The notes beneath the pieces are model-generated. The model saw only the letters and a list, made by a program, of their open reading frames with translations. It searched no databases and was not told where the DNA came from. Shown here one piece after another: positions 37,205-46,147 of a stretch of DNA of 64,000 nucleotides (positions are counted from its first letter, which is position 1; the number at the start of each line of letters is the position of its first letter). The DNA lies in the NCBI RefSeq assembly GCF_900142255.1, contig NZ_FRAF01000001.1, positions 62,001 through 126,000 of the forward strand, read 5' to 3'. The DNA comes from Alicyclobacillus tolerans. Its GTDB lineage: Bacteria > Bacillota > Bacilli > Alicyclobacillales > Alicyclobacillaceae. The translations under genes were made by a program, and so were the position numbers.

Positions 37205-37527
37205 ACAAACACTCCTTTAACCCTTCAATAAAATAGACAAAGCGCCCTTACCCGTCAGGGACGAGAGGCGCTCGCGGTACCACCCTGCTTACAGTGAACA
37301 AAATATTGTCTGCTCCACTGTCACTCATACGCGCAATAACGGGCGCACCCGGCGTTTTAACGCGCTTGGAAGTGGCACGATGAAGCGATTTGGGGACGAC
37401 TTACAGCCAAAAGGACGTCCTCTCTGAACCAAATCTCAAAGCTTCCATCGATTCTTCCGCATCGCTCACCATTTATCATCATTGGATCTAGCGGTTGCCC
37501 CAGTAGGACACACAGATAAATCAGATT
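37205..37527 (-). promoter_or_regulatory. T-box leader of alaS
   Basis: The minus-strand leader contains the T-box motif AGGGTGGTACCGCG (37285-37272), whose TGG pairs with the tRNA acceptor end. Then comes a terminator in which AGCGCC (37241-37246) pairs with GGCGCT (37267-37272) before a U-rich tract. Upstream a CAGAGAGGACG region fits Stem I. Uncharged tRNA-Ala would stabilise the antiterminator and allow alaS expression. I did not resolve the specifier codon, so Ala is inferred from the gene. Confidence 0.93.
37225..37272 (-). terminator. regulated terminator of the alaS T-box
   Basis: AGCGCC/GGCGCT stem with the intervening CTCGTCCCTGACGGG forming an inner hairpin, followed by TTGTCTATTTTATTG. 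It shares bases with the T-box motif, as expected for the alternative structures. Confidence 0.85.
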
Positions 37528-37533
37528 GGCGAA

Positions 37534-37563
37534 ATTGTAACGAACTTTGGGGAGTACTGTCAA
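37534..37563 (-). promoter_or_regulatory. promoter of the alaS T-box leader
   Basis: TTGACA (37563-37558) and TACAAT (37539-37534) with an 18-nt spacer on the minus strand. The -35 overlaps the stop codon of the upstream permease gene. Confidence 0.85.
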
Positions 37564-38618
37564 TGTTGGGGCCGCAGTTGCATCCAAATGACTTTTCCTA
37601 CCGCAAGCAACGGTACAGCCGCGATCAGCCCTAACACACCACCGAGTTCGCCGCCAAGAAGCAAAGCAGCCACAATCGACATGGGATGCAAGGAAAGCGT
37701 TCTGCCCATGATTTGCGGGGACAAAAAATTGCCTTCACATTGCTGAACAATGACATTGACAAGCAACACTTTGAGCACCATGGGCCAGCCAAGCGGCAGA
37801 GCAAGCAAAATCGTCGGTGCAGCACCAATAAACGGACCAATATACGGTATCATATCGGCAATGGCCAAAAACAGTGCCAACATCAGTGCATAGGGCATAC
37901 CCACAATCAGATAGCCTATATAAGTGAGAATCCCTACTGCAAGCATAACCAGTAACTGACCGCGTATGTAGCGACCCAGCGTTTCATCCACACGAACAAG
38001 CAGCTCACGTACTTCCTCACGTTTTTCCTTCGGCCAAAGATTCACAATGGCTCGCCCCATACCCCGCCCGTCTTTAAGCATATAAAAAACGAGAAACGGC
38101 ACAAGAAAGAGCGAAAATACCGTACTGACCACGCCGCTCACTACCGTAAAGAGACTGCTGAACCAGCTTGCCACACGTGATTCCACCTGATTTAACGCAT
38201 TTTCCATACCTACTCGCAAAGCATCCGGTAAATACTGCTTTCTCCGCATAATCTCATCAATCCAGCTATTCGCATTGTTCATCATACTGGGCAAATTGTT
38301 CATTAATTGATTGGCTTGACGAGTTACGGCTGGTACCGCATGTAACAATGCCACTACAATCAGCATAGTCGCGAACAAATAAATAATTAAAATGGCCATA
38401 CTTTTGGGAACCCTGCGTCTTGTTAAAAGTCCCACAACAGGTTGCAAAATATAAGTAATAATCAATGCTGCCAGAAATGGAAACAGAACAGCTCGCAAAA
38501 CCAGCCAAATATCGTTAAAAAACCCACGTAATTGGCCTAATAGATACAGACAAAGCAGAGTGAGCAATACCGCTAATGCTCCTTGCGTATATCGGGACAG
38601 GCGAATTTTCAACTGCAT
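37560..38618 (-). CDS. AI-2E family transporter (permease)
   Basis: A membrane protein of about 352 residues of the PF01594 family, with roughly seven to eight hydrophobic segments. Family blocks are FPFLAALIITYILQPVV, SLFLVPFLVFYMLKD and the DMIPYIGPFIGAAP loop. Members have been linked to AI-2 export or Na/H exchange; the substrate here is unknown. It sits upstream of alaS like B. subtilis yrrI. Start uncertain: the ATG at 38618 is only 1 nt from AAGGAG, whereas a TTG at 38612 has 7 nt of spacing. Confidence 0.85.
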   Translation of the reverse strand: MQLKIRLSRYTQGALAVLLTLLCLYLLGQLRGFFNDIWLVLRAVLFPFLAALIITYILQPVVGLLTRRRVPKSMAILIIYLFATMLIVVALLHAVPAVTRQANQLMNNLPSMMNNANSWIDEIMRRKQYLPDALRVGMENALNQVESRVASWFSSLFTVVSGVVSTVFSLFLVPFLVFYMLKDGRGMGRAIVNLWPKEKREEVRELLVRVDETLGRYIRGQLLVMLAVGILTYIGYLIVGMPYALMLALFLAIADMIPYIGPFIGAAPTILLALPLGWPMVLKVLLVNVIVQQCEGNFLSPQIMGRTLSLHPMSIVAALLLGGELGGVLGLIAAVPLLAVGKVIWMQLRPQH

Positions 38619-38676
38619 ACTCCTTCCCATACAGACGAAGCTACTTTTCAGTATATGCAACCTTGTCCTGCACTAT

Positions 38677-38705
38677 TTGTACGTAAGAAAGCTCTGCACT
38701 ATACT
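38677..38705 (+). promoter_or_regulatory. promoter of the crcB pair
   Basis: TTGTAC (38677-38682), 17-nt spacer, TATACT (38700-38705). The roughly 40-nt leader after it is too short for a fluoride riboswitch and has no match to one. Confidence 0.6.
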
Positions 38706-38747
38706 AACTGAGTAAGCTATTGGGACAAGCTGGGCGGGTGAATAGAA

Positions 38748-39137
38748 TTGAATTTTCTAGCAGTTGCTGCAGGTGGATTTATTGGCGCTATTCTGCGCTA
38801 TGGAATCTCTGAATGGATGGGCACCATACACGGTTTCCCAGCAGACGTTTTAATTATTAATTTGGTTGGCAGTTTTTTTCTTGCTTGGTTTTATACATGG
38901 ACAAGCGGTAAGGTTCATTTCCCTGCGTCAATCCGACTGGGTGTAGGGACAGGCATCGTAGGAGCTTTTACAACATTCTCCACTTTTTGTATTAATTTTT
39001 GGTCGCTTTGGACTGCTGATTTATGGCTTGAATCGGTGCTCTATGTGGCGCTCTCTATCTTGCTCGGTACAGCACTTGCTTTTGCAGGTTTTGCTTTAGC
39101 AGAATGGCAACAGAAGAAAGGAAGAACAAACGCTTGA
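38748..39137 (+). CDS. crcB: fluoride channel protein CrcB/Fluc, first subunit
   Basis: A 129-residue four-helix membrane protein that lets fluoride leave the cell. Visible signatures: GGFIGAILRYGISEW in helix 1, LIINLVGSFFLAW in helix 2 and GIVGAFTTFSTF in helix 3, which lines the pore. TTG start. The downstream crcB paralogue overlaps it, so the two are co-translated and likely form a heterodimer, as known for paired CrcB genes. Confidence 0.93.
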   Translation: MNFLAVAAGGFIGAILRYGISEWMGTIHGFPADVLIINLVGSFFLAWFYTWTSGKVHFPASIRLGVGTGIVGAFTTFSTFCINFWSLWTADLWLESVLYVALSILLGTALAFAGFALAEWQQKKGRTNA

Positions 39138-39514
39138 ACGCTTTATATGTGGGCTTTGGAGGCATCATAGGGGCATTGCTTCGTTACTGGATTGCTACAG
39201 TTATGAATGAGAGATGGACCCTGACCTTCCCTTATCCTACACTTTTCATCAATGTGAGCGGCTCATTTTTGCTCGGTTGGTTTACTTCGTCGTTAAACGC
39301 CTATTTCCCACAAGCTGGCGATATTCCTATGCTCATACTAGGAGTAGGCATGTGTGGGGCATATACTACATTTTCCACGTTTACATACGAAACACTCGCA
39401 ATGCTCCGTGAAGAGCGTTATGGAGCAGCAACCCTGTACGTTTTCAGCTCATTGCTCTTTGGACTAGCCGCAGCGGCACTCGGTTTGTACGGAATTGGTC
39501 TATCCGGCAGGTAA
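39134..39514 (+). CDS. crcB: fluoride channel protein CrcB/Fluc, second subunit
   Basis: A 126-residue paralogue: GFGGIIGALLRYWIA, FINVSGSFLLGWF and CGAYTTFSTFTYE. I prefer the TTG at 39134, where TTGA overlaps the upstream stop and AAAGGAAG lies 9 nt before. It then aligns residue for residue with the first subunit, which also starts at TTG. An ATG at 39104 would add ten hydrophilic residues. Confidence 0.92.
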   Translation: MNALYVGFGGIIGALLRYWIATVMNERWTLTFPYPTLFINVSGSFLLGWFTSSLNAYFPQAGDIPMLILGVGMCGAYTTFSTFTYETLAMLREERYGAATLYVFSSLLFGLAAAALGLYGIGLSGR

Positions 39515-39549
39515 TTCGGAAACAGCATGTTTCCATTCCATCTGAATCA

Positions 39550-39574
39550 AACAGGCGCCTTTCAGGCGCCTGTT
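39550..39574 (+). terminator. hairpin terminator of the crcB pair, overlapping the opposite gene's stop
   Basis: AACAGGCGCC and GGCGCCTGTT form a 10-bp stem with a short loop. The T-tract is short on both strands. The stem includes the stop codon of the minus-strand zinc-ribbon gene. Confidence 0.65.
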
Positions 39575-39753
39575 CCATACTCTAGCTCTTCCGCAAGTGC
39601 TTCTTCAACAGAGACGAGCGAACCATCCTCCGCGACATCATATACTTTGACTTCTTCACCGGATACATTAAACTCTTTAAAACAATTCCAACAATAAAAT
39701 TGGCTAGCTCCAATTTTCCCAATATCTCTACAATGACAGTGTGGACATCTCAT
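39562..39753 (-). CDS. small zinc-ribbon protein, function unknown
   Basis: A 63-residue protein beginning MRCPHCHCRDIGKIGASQFY with a second CWNC pair 18 residues on: a typical four-Cys zinc ribbon. The rest is acidic (VEEALAEELEYG). The ATG at 39753 follows AAAAGGGGACCTGTTGG; an in-frame start at 39792 lacks this. Monocistronic between the crcB pair and the cysteine desulfurase. I do not recognise a specific function. Confidence 0.7.
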   Translation of the reverse strand: MRCPHCHCRDIGKIGASQFYCWNCFKEFNVSGEEVKVYDVAEDGSLVSVEEALAEELEYGTGA

Positions 39754-39993
39754 CCAACAGGTCCCCTTTTCAGAAACTGTCAAATTTACCAACCCGTTTT
39801 ACCTTATGTACTTCTCAAGATAACCAAGAAATCCGCAAGGCAAACAGAATAAAATCAGAAATTTTAAAAAAGACATACAAACCATGAAAATTGCTATACA
39901 CGAAATATATATAAAGTAACGATTGATAACCCGATGACTATCATACACTTCTTGGCCACAGGAAGCAATGCAAATTTTGCACTCATAGAAAAA

Positions 39994-41127
39994 TCAACTT
40001 GATTTAAAGTGTCCTTGCAACCAATCTTTTAATTTTTCGATTTCAGATTCCGTGTTCATGACAGACAAACTCCATCGGATGGCGCTTTTTCTAATGTTCT
40101 CGGGGTATCCGCAGGCAGATAAAACATGACTTTGCGCTATAACTCCCGCTGTACAAGCTGATCCTGCGGAGGCTGCAAAACCGGCCAAATCCAGTTGCAT
40201 GAGCATCGTCGAACTGCTTGTACCAGAGAACGCTGTAGATAAAATACTAGGCACAGCATCGTCCGGACTGAGAACTTCACAATCAGGAATTTGTTGGAAT
40301 ACAGAACGCATGAGTCGGTTTAAACGGTATAATTTCTCCTGGCGAATCTCCCATTCTTCGCGAAGCATCTTCACCGCCTCCGCAAAACCAATAATCCCAA
40401 GAATATTTTCCGTCCCCGCACGTCTCTTACGTTCTTGCTGCCCACCGCGCAAACTGCTAAAAAAGGGTTGTCCCTTGCGAATATAGAGCGCCCCAATTCC
40501 TTTGGGACCGTGAATCTTATGTGCTGAGAAAGCAGCGCTATCTACTCCAAGAGAAGATAGGGATAGACGCAAATTGGGCAACGCTTGGACAGCGTCTGTA
40601 TGCAAATGAATATCTGGTCGAATCGACTTGATTCTCTGAACCGCTTCTTCTACCGGCAAGCGGCTGCCTAATTCATTGTTCACCATCATTAAACTGACAC
40701 AAACTGTTTGTGGGCGTATGGCATCTAAAAGCGCATCCACAGATATTCTACCACCCAAACTGGCCGGCAAAAGTGTTATATCCGCCCCCAACTCTTGTAT
40801 CAGTTCCAAACTTTCCAGTACCGCATGGTGTTCTATAGCTGTCGTTAGAAAATGAGGTCGATCCGTTCTTTTCCGTCCAGCTAGAAAAGCGCTGAATAAT
40901 GCCATATGATTGGCTTCCGTTCCTCCGCTTGTAAATACGATTTCCGTAGACTGACAATGAAGCCAATCGGCCAACCGCTCTCTCGCTTCTGTCAGGCGCA
41001 TTTTCACTTGGCGTCCCATTTGATGAACACTCGAAGGATTACCAGCCAGTGAATCCATAGCTGATTGCATAGCGGCTATAACATGAGGATGCATAGGGGT
41101 AGAGGCTGCATTGTCCAAATAAATCAT
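39994..41127 (-). CDS. cysteine desulfurase (NifS/IscS family)
   Basis: A 377-residue PLP enzyme that takes sulfur from cysteine for tRNA thiolation or Fe-S assembly. MIYLDNAASTPMHPHV starts it; the PLP lysine is in FSAHKIHGPKGIGALY and the active cysteine in ASAGSACTAGV. Downstream of a CymR-type regulator as B. subtilis yrvO is. The tRNA thiolase gene mnmA that follows in B. subtilis is not here; about 200 nt of AT-rich sequence (39793-39993) without a recognisable gene lies there instead. Confidence 0.93.
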   Translation of the reverse strand: MIYLDNAASTPMHPHVIAAMQSAMDSLAGNPSSVHQMGRQVKMRLTEARERLADWLHCQSTEIVFTSGGTEANHMALFSAFLAGRKRTDRPHFLTTAIEHHAVLESLELIQELGADITLLPASLGGRISVDALLDAIRPQTVCVSLMMVNNELGSRLPVEEAVQRIKSIRPDIHLHTDAVQALPNLRLSLSSLGVDSAAFSAHKIHGPKGIGALYIRKGQPFFSSLRGGQQERKRRAGTENILGIIGFAEAVKMLREEWEIRQEKLYRLNRLMRSVFQQIPDCEVLSPDDAVPSILSTAFSGTSSSTMLMQLDLAGFAASAGSACTAGVIAQSHVLSACGYPENIRKSAIRWSLSVMNTESEIEKLKDWLQGHFKSS

Positions 41128-41168
41128 ATTTCCGTCTCACTCCATAAGATATCACTATCAATGAGCTT

Positions 41169-41579
41169 TTATATATAAAACATGTAACCGTGCTCGTCCG
41201 ATTGCCGGAAAGAAACGAGATCGGCCAAAGAAAGAGAGCCGAGAACTGATTGCAACGCTTGTTCCATTCGCGTCCAAAGCTGCCCCAGCCCATCCTCAAT
41301 GTCTTTTTCCGCAAACTGTAAAGGTCCTTCCAATAGAGAAAATAAATCCAGAACAGAAATATCGCTAGCGGCTTTGGTCAATTGATAGCCACCATAAGCG
41401 CCACGCACACTACGGACAAAGCCAGCATTGCGCAGCGGTGAAATCAGTTGCTCTAAATAGTGTTCGGACAGCCCTTGTCGCTCGGCTACTGATTTTAAGG
41501 AAACAGGTTGACCATCATCATGAACGGCCAAATCAACCATCAACATAAGCCCGTAGCGACCCTTGGTAGAAATCTTCAC
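41169..41579 (-). CDS. cymR: Rrf2 family regulator, CymR type
   Basis: A 136-residue winged-helix repressor. It starts VKISTKGRYGLMLMVDLAVH and has the recognition helix SLKSVAERQGLSEHYLEQL and the wing SVRGAYGGYQL. It contains no cysteine, so it cannot bind an Fe-S cluster like IscR. That fits CymR, the master repressor of cysteine metabolism in Bacillales. The GTG at 41579 gives the family length and follows GCGAGGCG; a longer frame up to 41765 overlaps rarA. It is in the rarA-cymR-desulfurase order of B. subtilis. Confidence 0.9.
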   Translation of the reverse strand: MKISTKGRYGLMLMVDLAVHDDGQPVSLKSVAERQGLSEHYLEQLISPLRNAGFVRSVRGAYGGYQLTKAASDISVLDLFSLLEGPLQFAEKDIEDGLGQLWTRMEQALQSVLGSLSLADLVSFRQSDEHGYMFYI

Positions 41580-41628
41580 TTTTTGATTCGCCTCGCTATT
41601 CTCTGCCGATTTACCTCGAGCAAAAGGT

Positions 41629-42894
41629 TTATTCAGGATAATAAGTTTTTTTGGACATTCCTTCTGGCCAATAGTTTTGTTCGACGTAGTGACCCGGATA
41701 ATCGTGCGGATAAAGATAACCTTCTCCCCGCCCAAGCCGTTTCGCCCCTGCATAACTTGTACCACGCAGATGTGTAGGAACTGCTAACGGTATACCTGCT
41801 TTCACATCAGCAATTGCGGCTTGAATAGCCCGATAAGCTCTATTGGATTTAGGAGCTTTAGCCAAATGAGCTGTCACCTGCGCTAAGACAATCCGTCCTT
41901 CCGGCATCCCAATAGCTTCCAGAGCATGCAATCCTGATACTGCAACAGTAAGCGCAGACGGATCTCCATCCCCAATATCTTCCACAGCTAGTATGATCAA
42001 TCTCCGTGCAATAAATAGAGGGTCTTCCCCTGCGACAATCATTTTAGCCAACCAAACCATTGCAGCATCCACGTCAGAGCCTCGTACTGACTTGATAAAG
42101 GCAGAAATCGTATCGTAATGCTCATCTCCAGCGCGGTCGTAGAGTACGACAGGAGCTTGCATCACAGATAAAATATCCGATTCACGAATCGTTGCGAAAC
42201 CATCTGCATCCATATGAGCTGAAACGGCTGCCATTTCCAGAGTGTTGAGAGCCCGCCTAGCATCGCCGTTGGCGAGTCGAATTAAAATAGATTGCGCTTT
42301 TTTGTCCATACGTATCCCCAAACTGCCTAACCCACGTTCTTCATCTTTAAGTGCTTGATCAATCAAATGCTCCATATCTTTCTCTGCCAGCGGCCGTAAT
42401 TGAAAAAGTAAGGAACGTGAAAGGAGTGCAGCATTAACTGCAAAAGCAGGGTTCTCTGTAGTCGCTCCTACCAAAACTAATAAGCCACTCTCAACATGTG
42501 GCAGCAAAGCATCCTGCTGGCTTCGATTAAAACGATGGATTTCATCTATGAAGACCAAAGTGCGCTTTTGATAAAGTTCTCGATTTTCTTTAGCTTCCTC
42601 GACAATTCGACGAATATCCTGAACACCCGAAGAAACAGCGTTTAATTCAGTAAAAGAAGACCGAGTCGATTTGGCAATCACATGGGCTATGGAGGTTTTT
42701 CCTGTTCCAGGGGGTCCATGCAAAATTACCGACATCAATCGATCTGCACGAATCGCTTTTGCTAAAATACCCTCTTTGTTTGTGAGTTCTGGCTGTCCAT
42801 AAATTTCATCGAGTGAGCGGGGGCGCATGCGATAGGCAAGCGGTGCTTCTCGATTTGCTGAAGAAGCACTGGCCATGGCAAACAAATCATTCAT
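41629..42894 (-). CDS. rarA: replication-associated recombination protein RarA (MgsA)
   Basis: A 421-residue AAA+ ATPase acting at stalled replication forks. Walker [14 protein letters not shown], Walker [16 protein letters not shown], sensor 1 GATTEN. The C-terminal tetramerisation part includes [15 protein letters not shown] and [11 protein letters not shown]. The ATG overlaps the threonine aldolase stop by 4 nt. Confidence 0.95.
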   Translation of the reverse strand: MNDLFAMASASSANREAPLAYRMRPRSLDEIYGQPELTNKEGILAKAIRADRLMSVILHGPPGTGKTSIAHVIAKSTRSSFTELNAVSSGVQDIRRIVEEAKENRELYQKRTLVFIDEIHRFNRSQQDALLPHVESGLLVLVGATTENPAFAVNAALLSRSLLFQLRPLAEKDMEHLIDQALKDEERGLGSLGIRMDKKAQSILIRLANGDARRALNTLEMAAVSAHMDADGFATIRESDILSVMQAPVVLYDRAGDEHYDTISAFIKSVRGSDVDAAMVWLAKMIVAGEDPLFIARRLIILAVEDIGDGDPSALTVAVSGLHALEAIGMPEGRIVLAQVTAHLAKAPKSNRAYRAIQAAIADVKAGIPLAVPTHLRGTSYAGAKRLGRGEGYLYPHDYPGHYVEQNYWPEGMSKKTYYPE

Positions 42895-43943
42895 GGAGAA
42901 ATCGCTCCCAAACAGTTCGTTACGCGTTCAATCACGTCTTCAATATCTTCTTCAAGAACATCTTTATGCGTAACCATACGTATCGTTTGTGCCCCAAATT
43001 GAGAAACACGCACGCCGAGAGCAGCTAATTTCCGAATGAGTTCTTCCGCAGAGATAGGAAAATGCTCTTCAACTTGTACCAATACAATATTCGTTTCTAC
43101 ACTTTCCACATCCACACGCAATCCCGGCAAATTCTTCAGACCATTCGCCAATCGCTTTGCATTTTCATGATCAACAGCCAATCTTTCAACCATCGTCTGT
43201 AACGCTATCATACCAGGTGCTGCAATGACACCTGCTTGACGCATTCCACCACCAAGCCGTTTCCTCCAAACACGGGCTTCCTCTATAAATTTTGTCGATC
43301 CAGCAACGATTGAACCAATGGGGGCAGCCAAACCTTTGGATAGACAAACTTGCACCGTATCGGCATATTGAGCAATCTCCCGTATAGGTATCCCCAGTGC
43401 TACAGCGGCGTTAAACAAACGTGCTCCATCCATATGTACGGATATTCCATATCGTTCAGCTACTTTCGCCACACCCTGCAGATGAGCCAGTGGCAAAATC
43501 GCTCCACCAGCACGATTATGCGTATTTTCCAAGCAGATTAAGCGTGTTGGCGGTTGATGAATGTCCAGGGGACGAACGGCCGCTTCCACACTTTCCGGAA
43601 GCAAAGAACCTCTCGTACCTGGCAATTGGCGCAACTGTGCTCCAGCTATTGCAGCTACAGCCCCAGCTTCATAATAAAAAATGTGAGACTCTGCTTCGGC
43701 AATAATTTCTTCACCTCGACCTGCTTGTGCCGCAATAGCAACCTGATTGCCTTGTGTCCCACTGGTCACAAATAAAGCCGCCTCTTTCCCCAGCATCTCC
43801 GCAGCCATTTCTTGTATTTGAGTTACCGTTGGATCCTCGCCATAGACATCGTCACCCACTTCTGCGCGCAACATAGCTTCACGCATCTCGTCAGTCGGTT
43901 TTGTCACCGTATCGCTGCGCAAATCAATAATGGTTGCCATCAC
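42891..43943 (-). CDS. ltaE: low-specificity threonine aldolase
   Basis: A 350-residue fold-type I PLP enzyme that splits threonine or allo-threonine into glycine and acetaldehyde. IDLRSDTVTKPTDEMREAM starts it; the PLP lysine is in VCLSKGLAAPIGS and HMDGARLFNAAVALG is conserved. Interestingly its product acetaldehyde is also the DeoC product and substrate, but the genes are far apart. First gene of ltaE-rarA, starting 108 nt after the 6S RNA terminator. Confidence 0.93.
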   Translation of the reverse strand: MMATIIDLRSDTVTKPTDEMREAMLRAEVGDDVYGEDPTVTQIQEMAAEMLGKEAALFVTSGTQGNQVAIAAQAGRGEEIIAEAESHIFYYEAGAVAAIAGAQLRQLPGTRGSLLPESVEAAVRPLDIHQPPTRLICLENTHNRAGGAILPLAHLQGVAKVAERYGISVHMDGARLFNAAVALGIPIREIAQYADTVQVCLSKGLAAPIGSIVAGSTKFIEEARVWRKRLGGGMRQAGVIAAPGMIALQTMVERLAVDHENAKRLANGLKNLPGLRVDVESVETNIVLVQVEEHFPISAEELIRKLAALGVRVSQFGAQTIRMVTHKDVLEEDIEDVIERVTNCLGAISP

Positions 43944-44050
43944 GAACTGAATTCCCCCACTTCTGAAAACAAATTCCTAGTAATTAAGTCAACTTTATAC
44001 CTTTTCTTAAACTGACGTCAATCTGAAAACTGTAAACAGTATTGAAACAT

Positions 44051-44078
44051 AATATAAAGCGAGACCAAGCGGTCTCGC
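44051..44078 (-). terminator. intrinsic terminator of the 6S RNA
   Basis: GCGAGACC (44059-44066) pairs perfectly with GGTCTCGC (44071-44078) around a 4-nt loop; TTTATATTATG follows on the minus strand. Confidence 0.9.
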
Positions 44079-44285
44079 TGATGGTATCTGTCATCCGCCC
44101 CGCAACTGCCGTGTCACCCGAGGTTTTGATCCTGCTCTCGCAGGTGGGTGTCCTGCTCATCCGCATCATGCGTCCTGAACTAGCAGGCAGGCATTACTAC
44201 GGTAGAGACGCCGAACTCCCGTTTAAAAAAGTGTTGGAACAAAACACAATGGGCATCACGTACACCGCAGGGCAATATCGATTGT
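44052..44285 (-). ncRNA. ssrS: 6S RNA
   Basis: An untranslated transcript of about 230 nt with its own promoter and terminator. The closing stem pairs GCCCUGC near the 5' end with GCGGGGC near the 3' end, followed by GUGU/ACAC and GCCC/GGGU. That leaves a large internal bubble around CAUUGUGUUUUGUUCCAACAC, the open-promoter mimic that binds sigma-A RNA polymerase. The phrase UUUUUUAAACGGGAGUUCGG resembles Firmicute 6S. Position beside aspS matches bsrA in B. subtilis. Ends are approximate. Confidence 0.75.
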
Positions 44286-44291
44286 GGATTT

Positions 44292-44320
44292 ATGTTAACA
44301 CGAAGCTGTTGGGCTTGCAA
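44292..44320 (-). promoter_or_regulatory. promoter of the 6S RNA
   Basis: TTGCAA (44320-44315) and TAACAT (44297-44292), spacer 17 nt, minus strand. It starts only 22 nt after the aspS stop, with no terminator between, so some 6S RNA may also arise by readthrough. Confidence 0.7.
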
Positions 44321-44341
44321 CCGATTAACGTAAATTTTAAT

Positions 44342-46147
44342 CTACTTCACAGTTGTACGTAAAGAAATACCAAGTGTTGCTAACTGTTCAGGTGTAGCAG
44401 GCGACGGAGCATCCATCATCAAATCAGTGGCACTGGCGGTTTTAGGAAAAGCAATGCAGTCACGCAAGGATTTACCACCTGCCATGAGCATAACCAGTCT
44501 GTCTAGGCCAAAGGCGATTCCTCCGTGCGGCGGGGTACCGTATTCAAAAGCATCCAACAAAAAGCCAAACTGTTTTCTCGCTTCATCCTCACTAAATCCT
44601 AGTGCTCGAAACATGCGTTCTTGCAAATCTCTTTGATAAATACGCATGGATCCAGAAGATAATTCGTAACCGTTCAGCACTAAATCGTAAGCCTGCGCTC
44701 GCACGTGCTCAGGATGATTTTCCAAAAGGTGCAAGTCCTCTCGTTTAGGCATGGTGAATGGATGGTGTTCGGCTACGTATCTACCCAGTTCTTCGTCATA
44801 ACTAAACAGCGGGAAATCCACTACCCAAAGGAAGCAATAAGCTCCCTCATCTATCAACGACAAATCACGGCCAAGCTTAAGACGTAACGCTCCCATTGCT
44901 TGACGTACTGTTTTCTCCTTACCAGCTGCAATGAGAACGAGATCGCCCTGCTTAGCTTGAACCGTATCCATGAGCCGGGTCAATTGTTCAGGTGTGACAA
45001 ACTTTTGAATCGACGATTTGATGCCTTCTGACTGCCAAGCCACGGTAGCCAGCCCACTAAGCCCATAGTCTTTAACAAACTGCGTCAATTCATCCAATTG
45101 CTTACGCGAATAAGCAGCACAGCCAGGAACAACCAACGCAGTAACTATCCCGCCATTCTCCAAGGCCTTGTGGAAAGGTTCCAAACTACTTTCTCGAGCA
45201 AACGTTTCAACGTCAACCATAGCCATGGAAAAGCGCAGATCTGGTTTATCCGAGCCATACAGGCGCATGGCGTCTGCATAAGTAAGTCTTTTCATCGGCA
45301 AGGTTAAATTGACACCAAGTACCTTGGCAAAGACATAGGCGAACATCTCTTCCATCATTTTGAGTAAATCGTCCGTGGGTAAAAATGAAGTTTCAATATC
45401 TAATTGTGTAAATTCCGGTTGTCTGTCGGCACGCAAATCCTCGTCACGGAAACAACGGGCAATTTGATAATAACGTTCATACCCAGCCACCATCAAAAGC
45501 TGTTTAAAAATTTGTGGTGACTGTGGAAGAGCATAAAACTCTCCATGTTGCAAACGACTTGGCACAATGTAATCACGCGCACCTTCGGGTGTGCTGCGAG
45601 TCAACATAGGCGTCTCAATTTCAAGAAAATCATGTTGGTTTAAAAATTCCCGAAAAGCGCTGAATACTTGGTGACGCAAGCGTAAAGTACGCTGCATCTC
45701 AGGCCGGCGCAAATCCAGGTAGCGATACTTAAGGCGAACCTGCTCATCAACTTCAATACCTTCTTGAATATAGAAAGGAGGATTCTTAGCGCGGTTGACC
45801 AGTTGTACCTCTTTTACAACAAGTTCAATATGGCCTGTAGCGATTTTAGGATTGATGGTCTGCTTGTCACGCTCTACCAAGCAACCTGTAACCGCAATAA
45901 CAAATTCATTGCGCAGTGTATCGGCTAACTGCATCATTTCTTCGGGCGTTCCTAAGTCGCGATTGAAAACAAGTTGAAGTGTACCTGTTCGATCACGCAA
46001 ATCGATAAAAATGACACTTCCTAAATCCCGGCGGCGCGAAACCCAACCCGCTACTTTAACTGTTTGGCCAACAGTTTCTAACAAATCTTCTATAAAATGC
46101 GTCCTTTGAGGAAAATCTGTACGTTCTACTGGTGATGATGAAATCAT
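44342..46147 (-). CDS. aspS: aspartate--tRNA ligase
   Basis: A 601-residue bacterial-type class II synthetase. The N-terminal anticodon-binding OB fold (VAGWVSRRRDLGSVIFIDLRD) is followed by motif 2 (YQIARCFRDEDLRADRQPEF), the bacterial GAD insertion domain in the middle and motif 3 (GIAFGLDRLVMLMAG). The ATG overlaps the hisS stop as ATGA, so it is coupled to hisS. Confidence 0.97.
   Translation of the reverse strand: MISSSPVERTDFPQRTHFIEDLLETVGQTVKVAGWVSRRRDLGSVIFIDLRDRTGTLQLVFNRDLGTPEEMMQLADTLRNEFVIAVTGCLVERDKQTINPKIATGHIELVVKEVQLVNRAKNPPFYIQEGIEVDEQVRLKYRYLDLRRPEMQRTLRLRHQVFSAFREFLNQHDFLEIETPMLTRSTPEGARDYIVPSRLQHGEFYALPQSPQIFKQLLMVAGYERYYQIARCFRDEDLRADRQPEFTQLDIETSFLPTDDLLKMMEEMFAYVFAKVLGVNLTLPMKRLTYADAMRLYGSDKPDLRFSMAMVDVETFARESSLEPFHKALENGGIVTALVVPGCAAYSRKQLDELTQFVKDYGLSGLATVAWQSEGIKSSIQKFVTPEQLTRLMDTVQAKQGDLVLIAAGKEKTVRQAMGALRLKLGRDLSLIDEGAYCFLWVVDFPLFSYDEELGRYVAEHHPFTMPKREDLHLLENHPEHVRAQAYDLVLNGYELSSGSMRIYQRDLQERMFRALGFSEDEARKQFGFLLDAFEYGTPPHGGIAFGLDRLVMLMAGGKSLRDCIAFPKTASATDLMMDAPSPATPEQLATLGISLRTTVK

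Noticed and set aside
38706-38747. Fluoride riboswitch before the crcB pair
   Set aside because: The leader is only about 40 nt and lacks the conserved pseudoknot sequence.
44042-44362. A 106-codon plus-strand frame over the 6S RNA
   Set aside because: It crosses the terminator and promoter of the RNA, with no ribosome binding site; the minus-strand structure explains the sequence better.
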